From contig JANQBS010000068.1 of NCBI GenBank assembly GCA_033085395.1, positions 1 through 64,000 of the forward strand: 64,000 nucleotides of DNA, read 5' to 3'. The notes beneath the pieces are model-generated. The model was not told where the DNA came from. It did not search any database and was given only the letters and a program-made list of their open reading frames with translations. Numbering within the stretch: the first letter of the stretch is position 1; the number at the start of each line of letters is the position of its first letter. A program made the position numbers and the translations under genes. Origin of the DNA: Xanthoparmelia taractica (lineage: Eukaryota; Ascomycota; Lecanoromycetes; Lecanorales; Parmeliaceae). This document shows, in pieces, positions 34,909 to 46,161 of this stretch.

Positions 34909-36400
34909 CTAGGTACCTAGCCCGCGTGCACGGAAGCATATATACAGATCGGACACGCCCCATACAAAGTGGTCTTTAGTATATTCGATGAAATCGGAGC
35001 CATCTTTCCCCGGAGGAAGCTCAAAGTCAAACCTGGAGATGACGTCGGCAATCACCTAACGCATCTCCATCAGCGCAAGCGGGCGACCGATGCATGCGTA
35101 TGGCCCTATTACCGGGTCAGCAAGTTCCAAATAAGAGTACTTCAATTTGCCCATACCCGTCGAAAAAGGTGCATATCCAGCGCTTTCCTCGACCATAGAA
35201 GACGAAGAATTCCACCGTTCCGGGACAAACTCGAAGGGTTTCTCATACACCACTTCTGATCGCGCAATGACGTACTGTGGCGTCCAGACGTTTATATTTC
35301 CGGGAATGTAGGTTTCACCAACAAAGATACCCTCGGGCGGCGTCTTGCGCACAATGGCTGTTGGCGGTACGGGATACAGGCGACGCTTCACTGATTACAG
35401 CATTGAGGTGAGTAGCTCGCTCGATTTTCTGGTTCTCAAACGTCCCGTTGCTGTTCATGAGATGAAGCAGCTCCTACCGCAGCTTATCCACATGCCCAGG
35501 GTTCTTTGTGAGCAGATAGAAAATATGCGATGAGCTGGCTGCCCGGTGTCACTCCCTGCCACGATGATGGTTTTGCAGTCGCTCTGAAGGGTCATGAGAT
35601 CTTGTCGCGAGGGCTGTGACCCTGCATGAGCTGGTAGCACGTTCATGATGCTCGGCCTATCGGATTTCTCTTGGGCCATTTTGGCGGCCAGTTGCTCGTC
35701 ACAGTACTGCTTTGTCAGGCCCGGTATGGCAACAAGCATACGAAAGATCCAAGTCGGCAGCTTGAACCCGTGAATGCTCACCGCCTCCTTCAGCAGCTCA
35801 ACAGCAAAGTGCTGCTGGCCGCTCCTCGGCATGCCAAAGTCCTTGTCGAAGGCTAGATCGCCCATCACATCGTAGCTATAGTAGTTGAACCATTTAGCAG
35901 CATTAATTGGTTGCCCGCCATGCTCGCCCAACCGGTCGATAAGTGTCTTGTTATATAGAGCAATACGGCGCTCGTAGCCACGTAACGCCTTGTCGCTGAA
36001 GGATTGACTCCACAATTGTCGCCGTTCACCATGAAACTCATGTTCTCGACTAGTGTGGATTGACTGTCACGGCCAGTCCTCATCGTACCAGGACGCCTTC
36101 CTGCATTTGCTCGTCGACCAGTGTACTGCGGGGACACCCAAGGGATGAACGACCATCAGGTCTGATGATCCGACACGGACAAACGGGCCATACTTGTTGT
36201 ACAGTCTCAATGCTTTTTCGTGTGCATCACCATTCCTAACGTGGATGCTCAACCACAAGCTGCTGATCTTGGCTCCGACGGGGCCCGGAAACCCCCTCAG
36301 CGGGTGCCAAACAAGCCTGTAGCATAGAAGGCTTCCGTATAGTCCCAACATCATGTGGCCGAAAATAAAACTAGTTATTCTTGTAGATAAGACCCAAGAT
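34909..36400 (-). pseudogene. Cytochrome P450, disabled, adjacent to the PKS
   Basis: The frame shows an N-terminal membrane helix (about 36370), the proline hinge RGFPGPVGAKI, an I-helix remnant AGSDT (35.54 kb), the PERW region and the haem loop. The haem loop is split by a 51-nt intron (35156-35106); after splicing the Cys lies in PYACIGRPLALMEMR. Lesions: TGA 36067-36069, a frameshift near 35541 just after the I-helix motif, TAG 35474-35476, a small deletion with frameshift near 35384, and TAG 35056-35058. The two TAG codons are one C-to-T change from CAG; the TGA is one from CGA. It lies on the same strand as the PKS, 140-150 bp upstream of its truncated start, and would have been its tailoring oxidase. 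The exact start codon is not settled. Confidence 0.85.
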
Positions 36401-36946
36401 AAGTCTAAAATATGCGAGATAGGGTAGCATTCGAGACGAGGGCGTCGGCAGGTTCGGTCCGAGTAAGGCCGAGACTTTCTCTTCGCAGCAGGTCCACGAA
36501 ATCTATGAAGTTGCGCTATGCCGAGCAATCTCAGCTTGAGAGGCGAGAAAAGGGCGGAATCAGGGATGGATGGGTCTGAGAATATATAGAAATAATAAGT
36601 GCTCGCGGATTGAGAGTTATCTGCACGCTGTCCCCATGCTCGGACCGACTCGACCGAGAGCATTGAATCTCTCGACAATGCCAGACATACCTCATATAAG
36701 GTGGAAAAGATTCTTTGCGGGAGTTTGCAAGAACTTTCCTCGCCTATTTGTGGATAAGCCCTCTGACCGTTGACGGTTCAGACAAGCATTCAAAGCGGAG
36801 AACGTGCTGAGCATTGTTGTTTTATAGATGTTTTCGAACACTTAACCCATCATTTTCTCCACAATTTCATTTGACCACCGTAGTCATTACTACGCAAACA
36901 CGATATCCTCTTCACTTACATGTTCCCACTTTTCCCCTACCGCCTC
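36401..36946. other. Upstream flank of the P450; no supported gene
   Basis: The minus-strand frame into the P450 stays open to about 36678 but lacks P450-like sequence beyond the membrane helix. The rest is likely promoter and 3' flank of the HET pseudogene. Confidence 0.4.
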
Positions 36947-38946
36947 TCAATCCATCAACCCATAAACGTAGCATTCGCCCACCAGCTCCCAGCGCACCTG
37001 TCCCTCGAACTTATGACCTACCGGCCGTATCACAAACGGCGTCACACAGCCTCTCACCACACAAATCCGGTCCCCTTTGCTTGTCGCACATTCCCGTCGG
37101 GTCACCCCGTCCTCTGTCCCCCTATGCAGCTCCGGCATCTTCTCCTCTCCACTCTGGCCGTCCTTTGACAATTTCTCCTCCAAGGGAAAGAAGCCCGGCG
37201 CCAGCCCCACATACCTCGATTCCGTTACGAAGAACACGCGGCTCTTGCACGCGTTTTCCAGGAGGTCCAGCCGCATTACCGCCACCTGGGGATCTGTAAA
37301 CGTGCGACGCACGTCGTCGTCCGATGCGCGCACTAGCACGCCGCCCATGCTCAAGGTCGTTACTCCCGGCGTGGCGCCCCGTGGCTTGGCGCCTCCAAAG
37401 AGCGTGTGAGCAACGGCGGTCTCGGTATCCGGGCTGCTGCCGCTGAGATACGTAGACTCACCGCAATGGTTCAAGGCTAGATTGAGGCAGTCGGTGAGCT
37501 GCTTGGTGCGGTCTTGCTCGAGAGCCTCCTTGGCGGCTGTTGCCGACTTCAAAAGTTCATTGAGCTCTTTCCAGTCCTCTGTCGTAAGCGGTGTCTTCGC
37601 GCACACTTTGCTGATGCGAGCACTCTTCTCCATGAGGACGGACGTGGAGAAGAGAAAGGGCGGGGCATGCTCGGCGATGGTATCGAATATGCCCCTCGGA
37701 GAGGAGGATTGGGAGAAAGGCTAAGGGGTCGTCATCGGTAGCCTGATACAAAGCAGTTCGGGTTTTAGTCCGACAGTCACGGTTGAGAGCCCAAAAGGTA
37801 TGGTGGCGCTGCGGGAAGGTCCAATCGGGAACCCAGCTAGGCGCCGTTGTACGGAAGTCGTGCTTTTGGCGAGCGGGGCCAGCAGCGCCGAGGTGCTCGG
37901 GCCAATTAGGGCTTGCGAGCTCAGCGTGGGCAACGTCGGCATAGAGCTGCGCTCGGGTCCGGTCCTCGTAATCTGGGGGGCCCATGGCATTTTTCACTTC
38001 ACTTGGCAAGAAACCCCATATCGTGTAGATGCGGTCTGAATCCTCTGTGCAGCCACAGTTGCGGTGCCTCTCGAGCGCCATGGTCAGGGACTGTACCGAC
38101 GCTGAGGCCTGGTTGGCCGCCTTCAGCTCTCCGATCTCATTTATGTGAGAAGTGATGAAACGCTGGGTGCGCTCGGTGTCCGCGTCTCGTGCTGTAGCAA
38201 TGCTGCTGAGAACATTCGACCACTGCCCCGTTAGGTCATGCTGGCAGTTACGATCAAATTGCTCAAAAGCTGTCCAATTAATTCGTTGTGCGCCGCATTG
38301 CACAACGCAGTTTGTTGCGACAGCAGCCTCTTGCAAGGTCCATACCCGAGAAAACCACGGACGAGACAAGAAGTCGTGTAGCTGAATGGACATAACCGTT
38401 CGGTAACCTAGGTGAGCCAGTAAGTGCGGTGAAATAGTGTCTCCTTGAGCTGCAAGGTGCGTAAAGAAATCCATGGCAATCTCGCTCCCATGACCCGCGT
38501 TTCCTAACCACACAACCACTTTCTGTGCTTGCTTATAGATCTCGGCCATTTTCGGCACTTGCTTACTCTTTTCATCTTTGTCTCGCTGATTGATGCAGAT
38601 TTGATCAGCCCAGAGCTGAATCAGCTCCGTGCTTTGCAGTGCATTCAATGCTTCAAATAGATATTGAGTCACCTCAATGAATCTCCCATTGCCGCAACGA
38701 ATAGGATATTTTGGGGTCTCCGGGCCCCATGTATATGACAGGGCTACATAAGCTGGCTTGTCTGTCAGGGAAACCTCCCGCAGATCAACATGCAGCCCGT
38801 CCTGCTCATACGATTAGGTAGACGTAAGACTCGTCCGATAGACAACTCGCCTCTCTTCCGCTGGGTTGAAGCTCCAAGACCCTGATACTTTCAGGTAGCT
38901 TGAGCTTCTCGTATCTATAGTATAATCGATCCCCTATAGTTACCAT
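36947..38946 (-). pseudogene. HET-domain protein (heterokaryon incompatibility type) with two frameshifts
   Basis: The minus-strand protein starts at the ATG at 38946 (MVTIGDRLYYRYEKLKLPES, then IRVLELQPSG). After a frameshift near 38812 it continues DGLHVDLREVSLTDKPAYVA and LSYTWGPE, the HET signature. Then come LIQLWADQICINQRD, the PKMAEIYKQAQKVVVWLG block and RPWFSRVWTLQE, all diagnostic of Pfam HET. Near 37698 a second shift (compatible with loss of one CA in a CACA) moves to the frame ending with GDRICVVRGCVTPFVIRP and ECYVYGLMD. No splice sites explain the shifts. HET proteins trigger cell death on fusion of incompatible strains. Total length without lesions would be normal, so decay is recent or a sequencing error must be excluded. 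Confidence 0.8.
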
Positions 38947-40497
38947 GATGGTTGAAATCCCACGCCGACCTTGATTCAGATGTACAAATGCATTCTGAAA
39001 GGGAAAGAGTTAGTAATCTACGGTCAAAGGAGATAAGGTAGATTACATGTAGGGCTGCTTTTAGCTTGTGCAAAATAAAGTCGAATCCTTGGCATCTTCG
39101 ACCTACAAAAAACGCAACAATAGAGATCTTAACCCTCAAATCAAATCTTCTAAACCCTTATAGATACTTGAAAGACTTCAATGATTTTGACTATCAAGAC
39201 CTATCATAGAGAATCTCAAGTATACTTACATTAACATCTTAAACATTTTCTTGAATGATCATACTCGTATCCGTGGGTTGGGAGATACCAACCAAGGCTT
39301 CTTTTTTTGCACGAGCTAAACAGCGGAAGCCCCAGGGGTTGCTTCATCCGATCTACTCCAAAAGAGGCAGGCGCCAGGCTGGTCAATTAGCCGGAATAGT
39401 CGTAGGCAGGTCCACGCAGCCAGTCTTCCATCCAATATATGTTACAGAAGAATATGAATGAGGCAGTAGCTCAGCCAGCACCTGGGATCGCGCGATGATC
39501 ACCTAGGTTCTTCGCACGAGGGGAGAGCGGCGATTTACTATTACCCCCTAAAAAAGGTAGTAGCTTTACGTAATTCTTTGATTTTAACCATGGCACCCGT
39601 GTTCAAATCCCGAGGCTCGAGCTTGTTGATATCTCAGCTACAGCAGTCAAACTATTCATCACATCTTCTAGAATCATCAAGTGAACGAGAGAGGCTCCGC
39701 GATCACTGCAAGCAGTGACAACAGTGCCCCTTCTCGCCTGCTCGTGGTGAGCCGCGAGAAAGGGGGAGGCTTCCGCTTTCTTCGGCCTGATTCCTAACAT
39801 ACTGAACCACTCTTGATCCCCATCTCAAAAACCTGTGGGGCATCGAAATCAGTCAAAAGTTCTCCAGCTGCTGCTGCTTTTACGAAAATGCCACATTCAA
39901 TCGAAGCAGCGTACCTTCTTTGCCCCATGTGTACGTAAATTTGATGTTCTTCCCATTTCAAAGGTCCTGTTTCATCTTAGCGTTACACGCCGTGGGGGAA
40001 GGCGCTGTCCGCTCTTTCCTCCAGTATTCGCCATTCTTCGCCAGAACTCTGCCTGCGTGCCTACCCAGACCTTGGTGCTTTCCATCTCTGTACAGTCAAT
40101 TGGTCAACATGAGCTGACATAGCGCCTTGGCTTTGTTTACTTTTAAATCGCCCGCTCCCCCCAATCTCGTCCTCTTCTTCTTTTCTCTTTTCCCTCCAAA
40201 GAAAGGTAGGTTCCCCTTCCCGCAGGCTAACTGTCGGTGTAGGAGTTGAAGCGTTTTCAACGTGATGCTTGAGCGAGCAAGCATCCAATTTTTGGAACAT
40301 GCAAAGGTCTAAAAAGGCACTGCCTATGACTTCATGTATCGCCGGCCTTACACTGCCGCTGGTTGATGCTTTGCACACTTCTTTTCAATCACCATCATCG
40401 CTTGTCGGTGCTTTTTTTTGTTCTCCTGCACGACGAGGTCTTAGATTCTCCTCAAGTCTGTTAACTATAAGCGACACTTCACGAAGGTCTTAGAGGC
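38947..40497. other. No supported gene
   Basis: Short frames only. A tRNA-like sequence near 39458-39610 was examined and does not fold. Simple Pro/Ser-coding-like low-complexity stretches occur near 40.1 kb. Confidence 0.5.
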
Positions 40498-40619
40498 TGT
40501 AAACTATTAGTCCAAACCATTAATTCGTGGTGTGAACCGGTTCAGGTGTTGAACCAACTATTAACCACTTATATAGCCTCAGTTTGAACCGGTTCAGGCT
40601 TCGGACCCGATAGTTTGCA
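40498..40619. repeat. Miniature inverted-repeat sequence with two TGAACCGGTTCA palindromes
   Basis: The ends mirror each other imperfectly: TGTAAACTATTAGTCC on the left, and TGCAAACTATCGGGTCC as reverse complement of the right. Inside are two copies of the 12-bp perfect palindrome TGAACCGGTTCA, near 40536 and 40593. No clear target duplication was found. It ends 12 bp before the truncated TPR frame. Confidence 0.45.
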
Positions 40620-40631
40620 CCATCGGGAGCC

Positions 40632-41000
40632 TTGAGGGGCGTTAGGGAAGACCACCCCGATACGCTGACCAGCGTCAATAACCTAGCATTGGTGCTATCA
40701 GATCAGCAGGAATATGAGGAGGCCGAGGAGATGAATCGTCGAGCTTTAGAAGGATTTGAAAGGACGTTGGGGAAAACCCAGCCCGAGACGTTAACCTGCG
40801 TTGAGAATCCAGCTATCTCTCTTGATAAACAGCAACAGTACGAAGCTGCTTTTGCACTTTATGAAAGGGCAAGCAGCGGATACAAACGTACACTTGGTCC
40901 AGACCTTCCCGACACGCTTGGGTGCTCAAGGCACTATTTGTCTCTGAAATATAAAAATTCAGGATATGCAGGAAGGGAGGGAATGGGAGGAAGGGGAGGA
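40632..41000 (+). pseudogene. Fragment of a TPR (kinesin-light-chain-type) repeat protein
   Basis: About three 42-residue TPR units are visible: HPDTLTSVNNLALVLSDQQ, EYEEAEEMNRRALEGFERTL and DLPDTLGCSRHY. This spacing is typical of the C-terminal repeats of fungal NACHT or NB-ARC STAND proteins. The nucleotide-binding domain and the start are absent, and after about residue 120 the frame runs into Gly-rich, non-homologous sequence. It is best seen as a truncated remnant of an NLR-like immune-type gene. Confidence 0.6.
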
Positions 41001-41608
41001 CGGGGCGTAAGTGGAAGCTTTGGAGAAAATGCAGGACAAAGCATAGCTACAAGTCTCACAAATATACCCGAAACCAGAAAACATCATTATTCCTTTCCAA
41101 CATTACACATGGGCTTGTTCTCGATTTCGCACCCTCTTTGTGGGAACTAACTACGGTATTATTGCGTACAGCAAAAGAGCATACATGAGGTTGGTATACT
41201 TGGGTAGAGTGTAGGCGTTAAGCATTAGCAGAGATGCTTATACAATTGCGACCGCTAGCAAAGGAAGGATGAACGGTTAATTAACCAGCACTGGCCATAG
41301 CGGTTGCCGCCAAGAGTCCTTCACTCTCATGATGTGCAACTAGGAGCTTATCACACTTGGTGCAGCGGGTTTGCTATGTCCTTTCAACTCTAATAGCTCG
41401 AACTACCTACTTAACTTTAGGATCACACGTTGTATTGTAGATGTGAGGATCAGTGCACAAACCCCGGCCCCGCAAGAAATAAGGAAAACTCCTAAGCACA
41501 TGCAGAGCCAAATTCAGAATACATATCTAGGACATTAGTAATAAAATGTTGCAATATAACGGAAGCGCTGACTGTGTTCGTCTACGACAGAGACAGCATC
41601 ATTGCTCT
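41001..41608. other. No supported gene
   Basis: Neither strand has a frame with recognisable protein character between the TPR fragment and the short frame at 41609. Confidence 0.5.
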
Positions 41609-41869
41609 TTAACGCAAGGGATGATGGACGGAAACAAAGGGGTAGATGATCCCTCGACACCGGGCGCGAAACCCTGGGGGAACGCTTTTACAGGCTGCAA
41701 GATCGTTGTTCAGATCGAGTTGGGTCTCTGTATATCCCCAAGAAAAGAAGTCGTGCAATTGCTGTGAGAGGGATCGGTTAGTAGTGAAGATGGTAGCAAA
41801 CTTTTCTTCGGCTTCGTGTACCATGGTTGCTGGCTTACGGTGCGTTGGAGTAACCCGGCCGATACCCAT
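41609..41869 (-). CDS. Short uncharacterised frame, possibly an exon
   Basis: The middle of this 86-codon frame (EEKFATIFTTNRSLSQQLHD, FFSWGYTETQ) has the look of a natural helical protein. I recognise no family, the ends are not convincing, and no partner exon was found. Treat it as a candidate exon or remnant only. Confidence 0.25.
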   Translation of the reverse strand: MGIGRVTPTHRKPATMVHEAEEKFATIFTTNRSLSQQLHDFFSWGYTETQLDLNNDLAACKSVPPGFRARCRGIIYPFVSVHHPLR

Positions 41870-42083
41870 GCATGCGTGTCCTGGTCATTGCGATCAGTCA
41901 TTCACTACGTAAGATAAGTAGCAGACTGTGGCATTACCAAGTGATCAGGAGAACTTGAGGCGGGCTTCAGATTCGAGAAACCTTTGGCTACTAAAATGAC
42001 GCTTAGAGCACGTTACATATCCTTTGGGCTGGGCTGCAGAAGCACAACCCTCCACCACCTACCTATGTTATATCCAACCACCT

Positions 42084-42557
42084 CTATCTTCGTTCCCACA
42101 ACCCTGCCCTCCACCTAAGGTCTCCGTCCTCCGAATTCCAAAAAATAGCCCTTCGATCTTCCCGCCCCAAACGATCCACTTCGCGAACAAGATCCCCATA
42201 CACATCCAGTACCTCCTCTCCAACTCTGCTCACCCTCGCGACTCGTTCGAGGCTCACTGGCTTGTGGCGAATAACCGACGCCACATTCACCGCAGCGGCC
42301 GACAGTAGGCGGTCAGAGTGTTGCGTTAATCTGCCGCTGCCGTTAGCGACGGTCACCTGCGCGATGGTGCGGGCGAAGAGGGCAGTATCGAGGTCGAGGT
42401 ACACTCTTTGCGCGAAGCGGAGGGTGAATGCGGAGATGTCGTCGCGGTGGGCGCTATCGCGAACGAGACGGTCGAGGTAAGCGGTGTCGGATTCGTTGGG
42501 ACGGCGAGTTTCGTCGACATGATGCCTCGTTCTGAAGAAGCGGGTGAATCTGGGCAT
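42084..42557 (-). CDS. Uncharacterised 157-aa protein, possibly cyclin/TFIIB-like helical fold
   Basis: A single exon starts at a good ATG at 42557. The basic N-terminus (MPRFTRFFRTRHH) leads into an all-helical body: SDTAYLDRLVRDSAHRDDIS, FAQRVYLDLDTALFARTIAQ, LLSAAAVNVASVIRH, then VSLERVARVSRVGEEVLDVY. The last segment resembles the second cyclin-like repeat of TFIIB-type proteins, but that is impression only. High G+C at third positions supports a real gene. No function is assigned. Confidence 0.5.
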   Translation of the reverse strand: MPRFTRFFRTRHHVDETRRPNESDTAYLDRLVRDSAHRDDISAFTLRFAQRVYLDLDTALFARTIAQVTVANGSGRLTQHSDRLLSAAAVNVASVIRHKPVSLERVARVSRVGEEVLDVYGDLVREVDRLGREDRRAIFWNSEDGDLRWRAGLWERR

Positions 42558-43669
42558 TGAGGGAAGTTTGCAAGGGTTGTTGGGTTTTTTGGATTTGAGC
42601 TTGGGAAATATGGGTGTTCCGGTGTTTTGATAGATTTGGGTTGTTTGTTAAGGGAAAAGAAAGACGCTGAGCGTTTCCTAGACTTATAAACAGAGGGAGG
42701 GGGAAAAAGTGTTAAAAGAAAACCAAGTACGTCGAGGCAAGAATGTTGTTAAGTGGATATGGTCAACATTTGATGAGGCGCATATGAACCGCACGAGGTT
42801 TCACACTCTCTATATTTCTGTTTCGTTCGATTGATGGCAAAATAAAAATTATTAAGGCGTGCATGCCCGAGCGGAGATTAAAAAAGTATTAAGAGTTAGA
42901 CAACTTGACGAAGCACACGTGAATCACCAAGATTCTACACCAAGTTCCTTGTAAATCTACTTTATCTATATTAACTGCTTGCCAATCTCATCGATATGAT
43001 ATTTTAAGGCAAAAGACAAGGGCTGAAGAGTGCTTCAGCACGGAAAGTGTTCTTACACAGACCTTGGAAGTGGAACCTTCTTCTAATGAGTGTTTTCGCC
43101 CGCCCTCTTATCTCGATCACAGTCACCGTTGATTGGTGATGCGGCATGTATAACACATATTTTGAGTGTTATATTGTAGACTGGGCCTTTTTACCGTGGA
43201 TATCCAAGGAGCGTACGACAGCCTGTGAAGAGCTCACCGCCACTCACCCTCGTACTCACCACCGCTCACCTCTAGCTCACCCCTACTCGATTGCGACATT
43301 GTTTTTCTCTACGATGTCCAGCCAGGTCATAGAAATCCCATAGGTACTCGATGAGGGGGTCCTGCCAAGCTACTAGTCTTATTCCGGATTTTCCGGGTCT
43401 CGTTCAGGCGCCGCTAGATCCAGACCAAGCCACTAACCTCTTTAAGGTTTTTGAGTCTCGCGACTGTTGAACCTCGATTCGAATATAGTCGGAATATATT
43501 CCACCTATATTCAAGCTATACGTAAGTAGGATTAGTGCAACTTTTTCCTATTTGTATCAACGCCAAAGGATTTTCGAATCATCGGCCCCTGAAAAACTAA
43601 AGAACCACGTTTAACAATTTCGAAGCACTTGGGAAATGAGGAAATCTGATCGCGTTGGATAAGCTTGGT
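42558..43669. other. No supported gene; low-complexity CTCACC repeats
   Basis: Around 43231-43290 the motif CTCACC recurs irregularly. The rest shows no coding signal. Confidence 0.45.
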
Positions 43670-44468
43670 CTACAGTGACTCACTTATTACGGCTTCTCGC
43701 TTGTTGCGAGGGAAGCGGTCAGTATCAATCGGATGACTAAATTGCACGTCTCGTAGCGGAGAGAAGAGATTTAAAGTCGAGTCTTTACTCAAACAAGGGA
43801 CAGCTGCTTTGCCAATAGGACCTTTTGTAAAGTCATTAAATGGCGACGTAGCGACGTACGCGACCGGGACGATGTCTCCTTGTTCGACTCCGTGGGTTTC
43901 GAGATTCTGCTTGATTAGATTATAGCCAACCGTCCCTCTTCCGGACGATGTAATGATCCAAGCACGTGTGATCCCGTGTATCGTCCGTGGCGTCCACCAT
44001 CATCTCCGCGTTCAACAGATCGGCTGGATTTTTCTCTTCGACGACGGTCGGGTTCGTCATTACTACGCAGGACTGCTGGCCATTTGATCCTGGTGCGGGC
44101 TGCTCTTGCGTTTATTGGTCAATGATGACGCCTTGGCCATCGACGGTTATGATGACAGTACAACCGTAGAAATACGCCGTGGTGTATGTGGCACTCTCGG
44201 TAAGGTCGAGAGTAAAATCTCTGGATCCTCCAAGAGGTACCCTGTTTGACTCTGGGACCGCGTTATAGAGAGCATTAAGATCTGTTCGTTTCCGGAGCTC
44301 GACGCCATCCTCAAGTCTGGAACAAGAAAGGAAGGTCAATTTTTAGAACTCTGCAATGAATTTAAGGGGTACCAACCAACCTAGAAGCCTTGAGGTGCTT
44401 TGCGAAGCAAGTAGAAGTATTCCTAAGAGGAAAGCGAGGCAGGAAGCCAAAAAAGGTCGTTTTGTCAT
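43670..44468 (-). pseudogene. Secreted conserved fungal protein, interrupted
   Basis: The ATG at 44468 opens a signal peptide (MTKRPFLASCLAFLLGILLL, then ASQ). An intron appears to end at about 44327 (CTTGTTCCAG), although the donor phase could not be matched. The next segment reads TTAYFYGCTVIITVDGQGVI and meets a TAA at 44112-44114; a CAA would be one C-to-T step away. The same frame continues to about 43965, then a frame change leads to RAWIITSSGRGTVGYNLIKQ, VEQGDIVPVAYVATSP and NDFTKGPIGKAAV, ending in TAG at 43670. The motif set recalls an uncharacterised secreted family of dothideomycetes. Function unknown. Confidence 0.55.
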
Positions 44469-46161
44469 GATGGGAAAGTCTGTTTGTTGCAGGATGACAA
44501 GAACGAAGACGCCTGTGATTGAGGTCAAAGCGCGAAAGGTTGATTTACCTGTATATAGGGAGGGATAGTCTTGAAAATGAAGGTGAAAGGTGATTGTTTA
44601 GAGTATTAACGCCAGAGCAGATACCATACTTATACCCATCATGGAGATCTGTGAAGCATAGCTGTCTATCCTGTCATGAAATCCATAAGCTGTGTCTGTA
44701 GCAAGCATGTCCAGATTGCCGATTTCCTATTCCTTGATTCACAATAACGGCAAGTTCATCCGGTTATCAAGCATGAACACTAATGCAGCTGTGTCGAGAT
44801 GAGGTAGTCCATACAAACATCCAGTCCATATTGTAGATAATAGATGCCTATTAAGAAAGGAAGGACATCAAATGCATATCATGTGAACGTAGCATGTTAC
44901 ATTATAAATCATTGAGGGGAGTAATCTTGGAGAAGAAGGATTGAACGTACGTCAGAACACGCCGCTTGGAGCGAGGTGAGCCGTGCTGATACAGTGGTAT
45001 GTTTGTATAGGTCCGTCTCGAGGAGGGGCCAAAAACCGTTTCGCTTAATCCTTCGGGAGTACGGTAGCCTCGTATTCTTACCGTTAGATGAGATGAAACC
45101 TGATGTGGACAGGGGATACGTACGCTGACCCTCCGGTAAGTGTCATGCTAACAAGTCTTGATTCTATGTGTCTGTTCTGCGGCGTTGGCGATAGTGCCCC
45201 AGGGTGCGGGCATGAAATACGGAACGTACGACTGTACTTCAACAAAAATGGATCACGAACCCTGATCAGGATCTCAGGTTGGGTTGCCTCACAGAAAGAT
45301 GTAAACCAACGAATACATTTTAGGTGCAAGCATCATCGAAAGTGGTACATACGTTTCTGAATCCTTTGGTGATTGGTATGATCAATACCATGAACGAACT
45401 TTTTGGTCTGCCAGCTATTAATAGTGATTACGAATGTAACAATATCCGAGACTGGCGACTTTGGCCTTTGAATTCGGGTAGAGATGTCTGAGACGTGCAT
45501 CTCGAGCGATCATTTCGCTGACGCTAGCCTTTCGGTTGTTGTAACTGGTTATCATTGACTTGCTTGCTATATTCGACATCTGAGCTTGGCCAAAGAGGTT
45601 TGCGGAGTGGAGAATATACTGAAGTGAATATCTAAAGGTAAGGTAAGGTACCTTAGTACTGGAAGTCATTTAAGCTCATTAATCATTCCCAAATTGAAAT
45701 AATCTTATGTGAAAATCGTTGGATAGTGATTCCTCCCAGTCATTGAATACATCAACATTCATTACCAATATAAGCTTCAACGTCTTTCGTTATCGCACAA
45801 ATCCTAGAATTCTAATGCATCTTAAGAAATCTCATGCTTGATTAAGAGAACCAATTTCATCTAGATATTCTTTGCGGCAAACAGACAAGTTGACGCTAGC
45901 ATTATGGTTTATCATCACTTTGAGCTACTTTGACTCAACTTCAAAATTCCGAATCCAATTCCAGTCGACTACTGACAAAACTTTAAGCAAAGGCATCTAT
46001 CGACTCGCATTGACTTCTTACCGCGCTTATCAAAGAATCAGTGGCCAAGCGACTTCAGAAGCTGCCAGGCTAAAGTCCTTCTCAGAAATCGGCGGAGTAA
46101 AATCAAGTACTTCTTGAAACGAATTTCTGTATCTCCCGAATCATCTACAGACCTCAAGGCT
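44469..46161. other. No supported gene
   Basis: Several 60-85 codon frames occur but lack family motifs. Composition is slightly AT-rich without the extreme bias of the RIP block. Confidence 0.45.

Noticed and set aside
39458..39612. tRNA-like A-box (GCAGTAGCTCAGCC) and B-box (GTTCAAATCCC)
   Set aside because: The boxes are about 140 bp apart and neither a T-arm stem nor an acceptor stem can be paired.
43230..43290. CTCACC-rich stretch as a CRISPR-like or telomeric array
   Set aside because: Spacing is irregular, and the organism is a fungus; simple low-complexity sequence.
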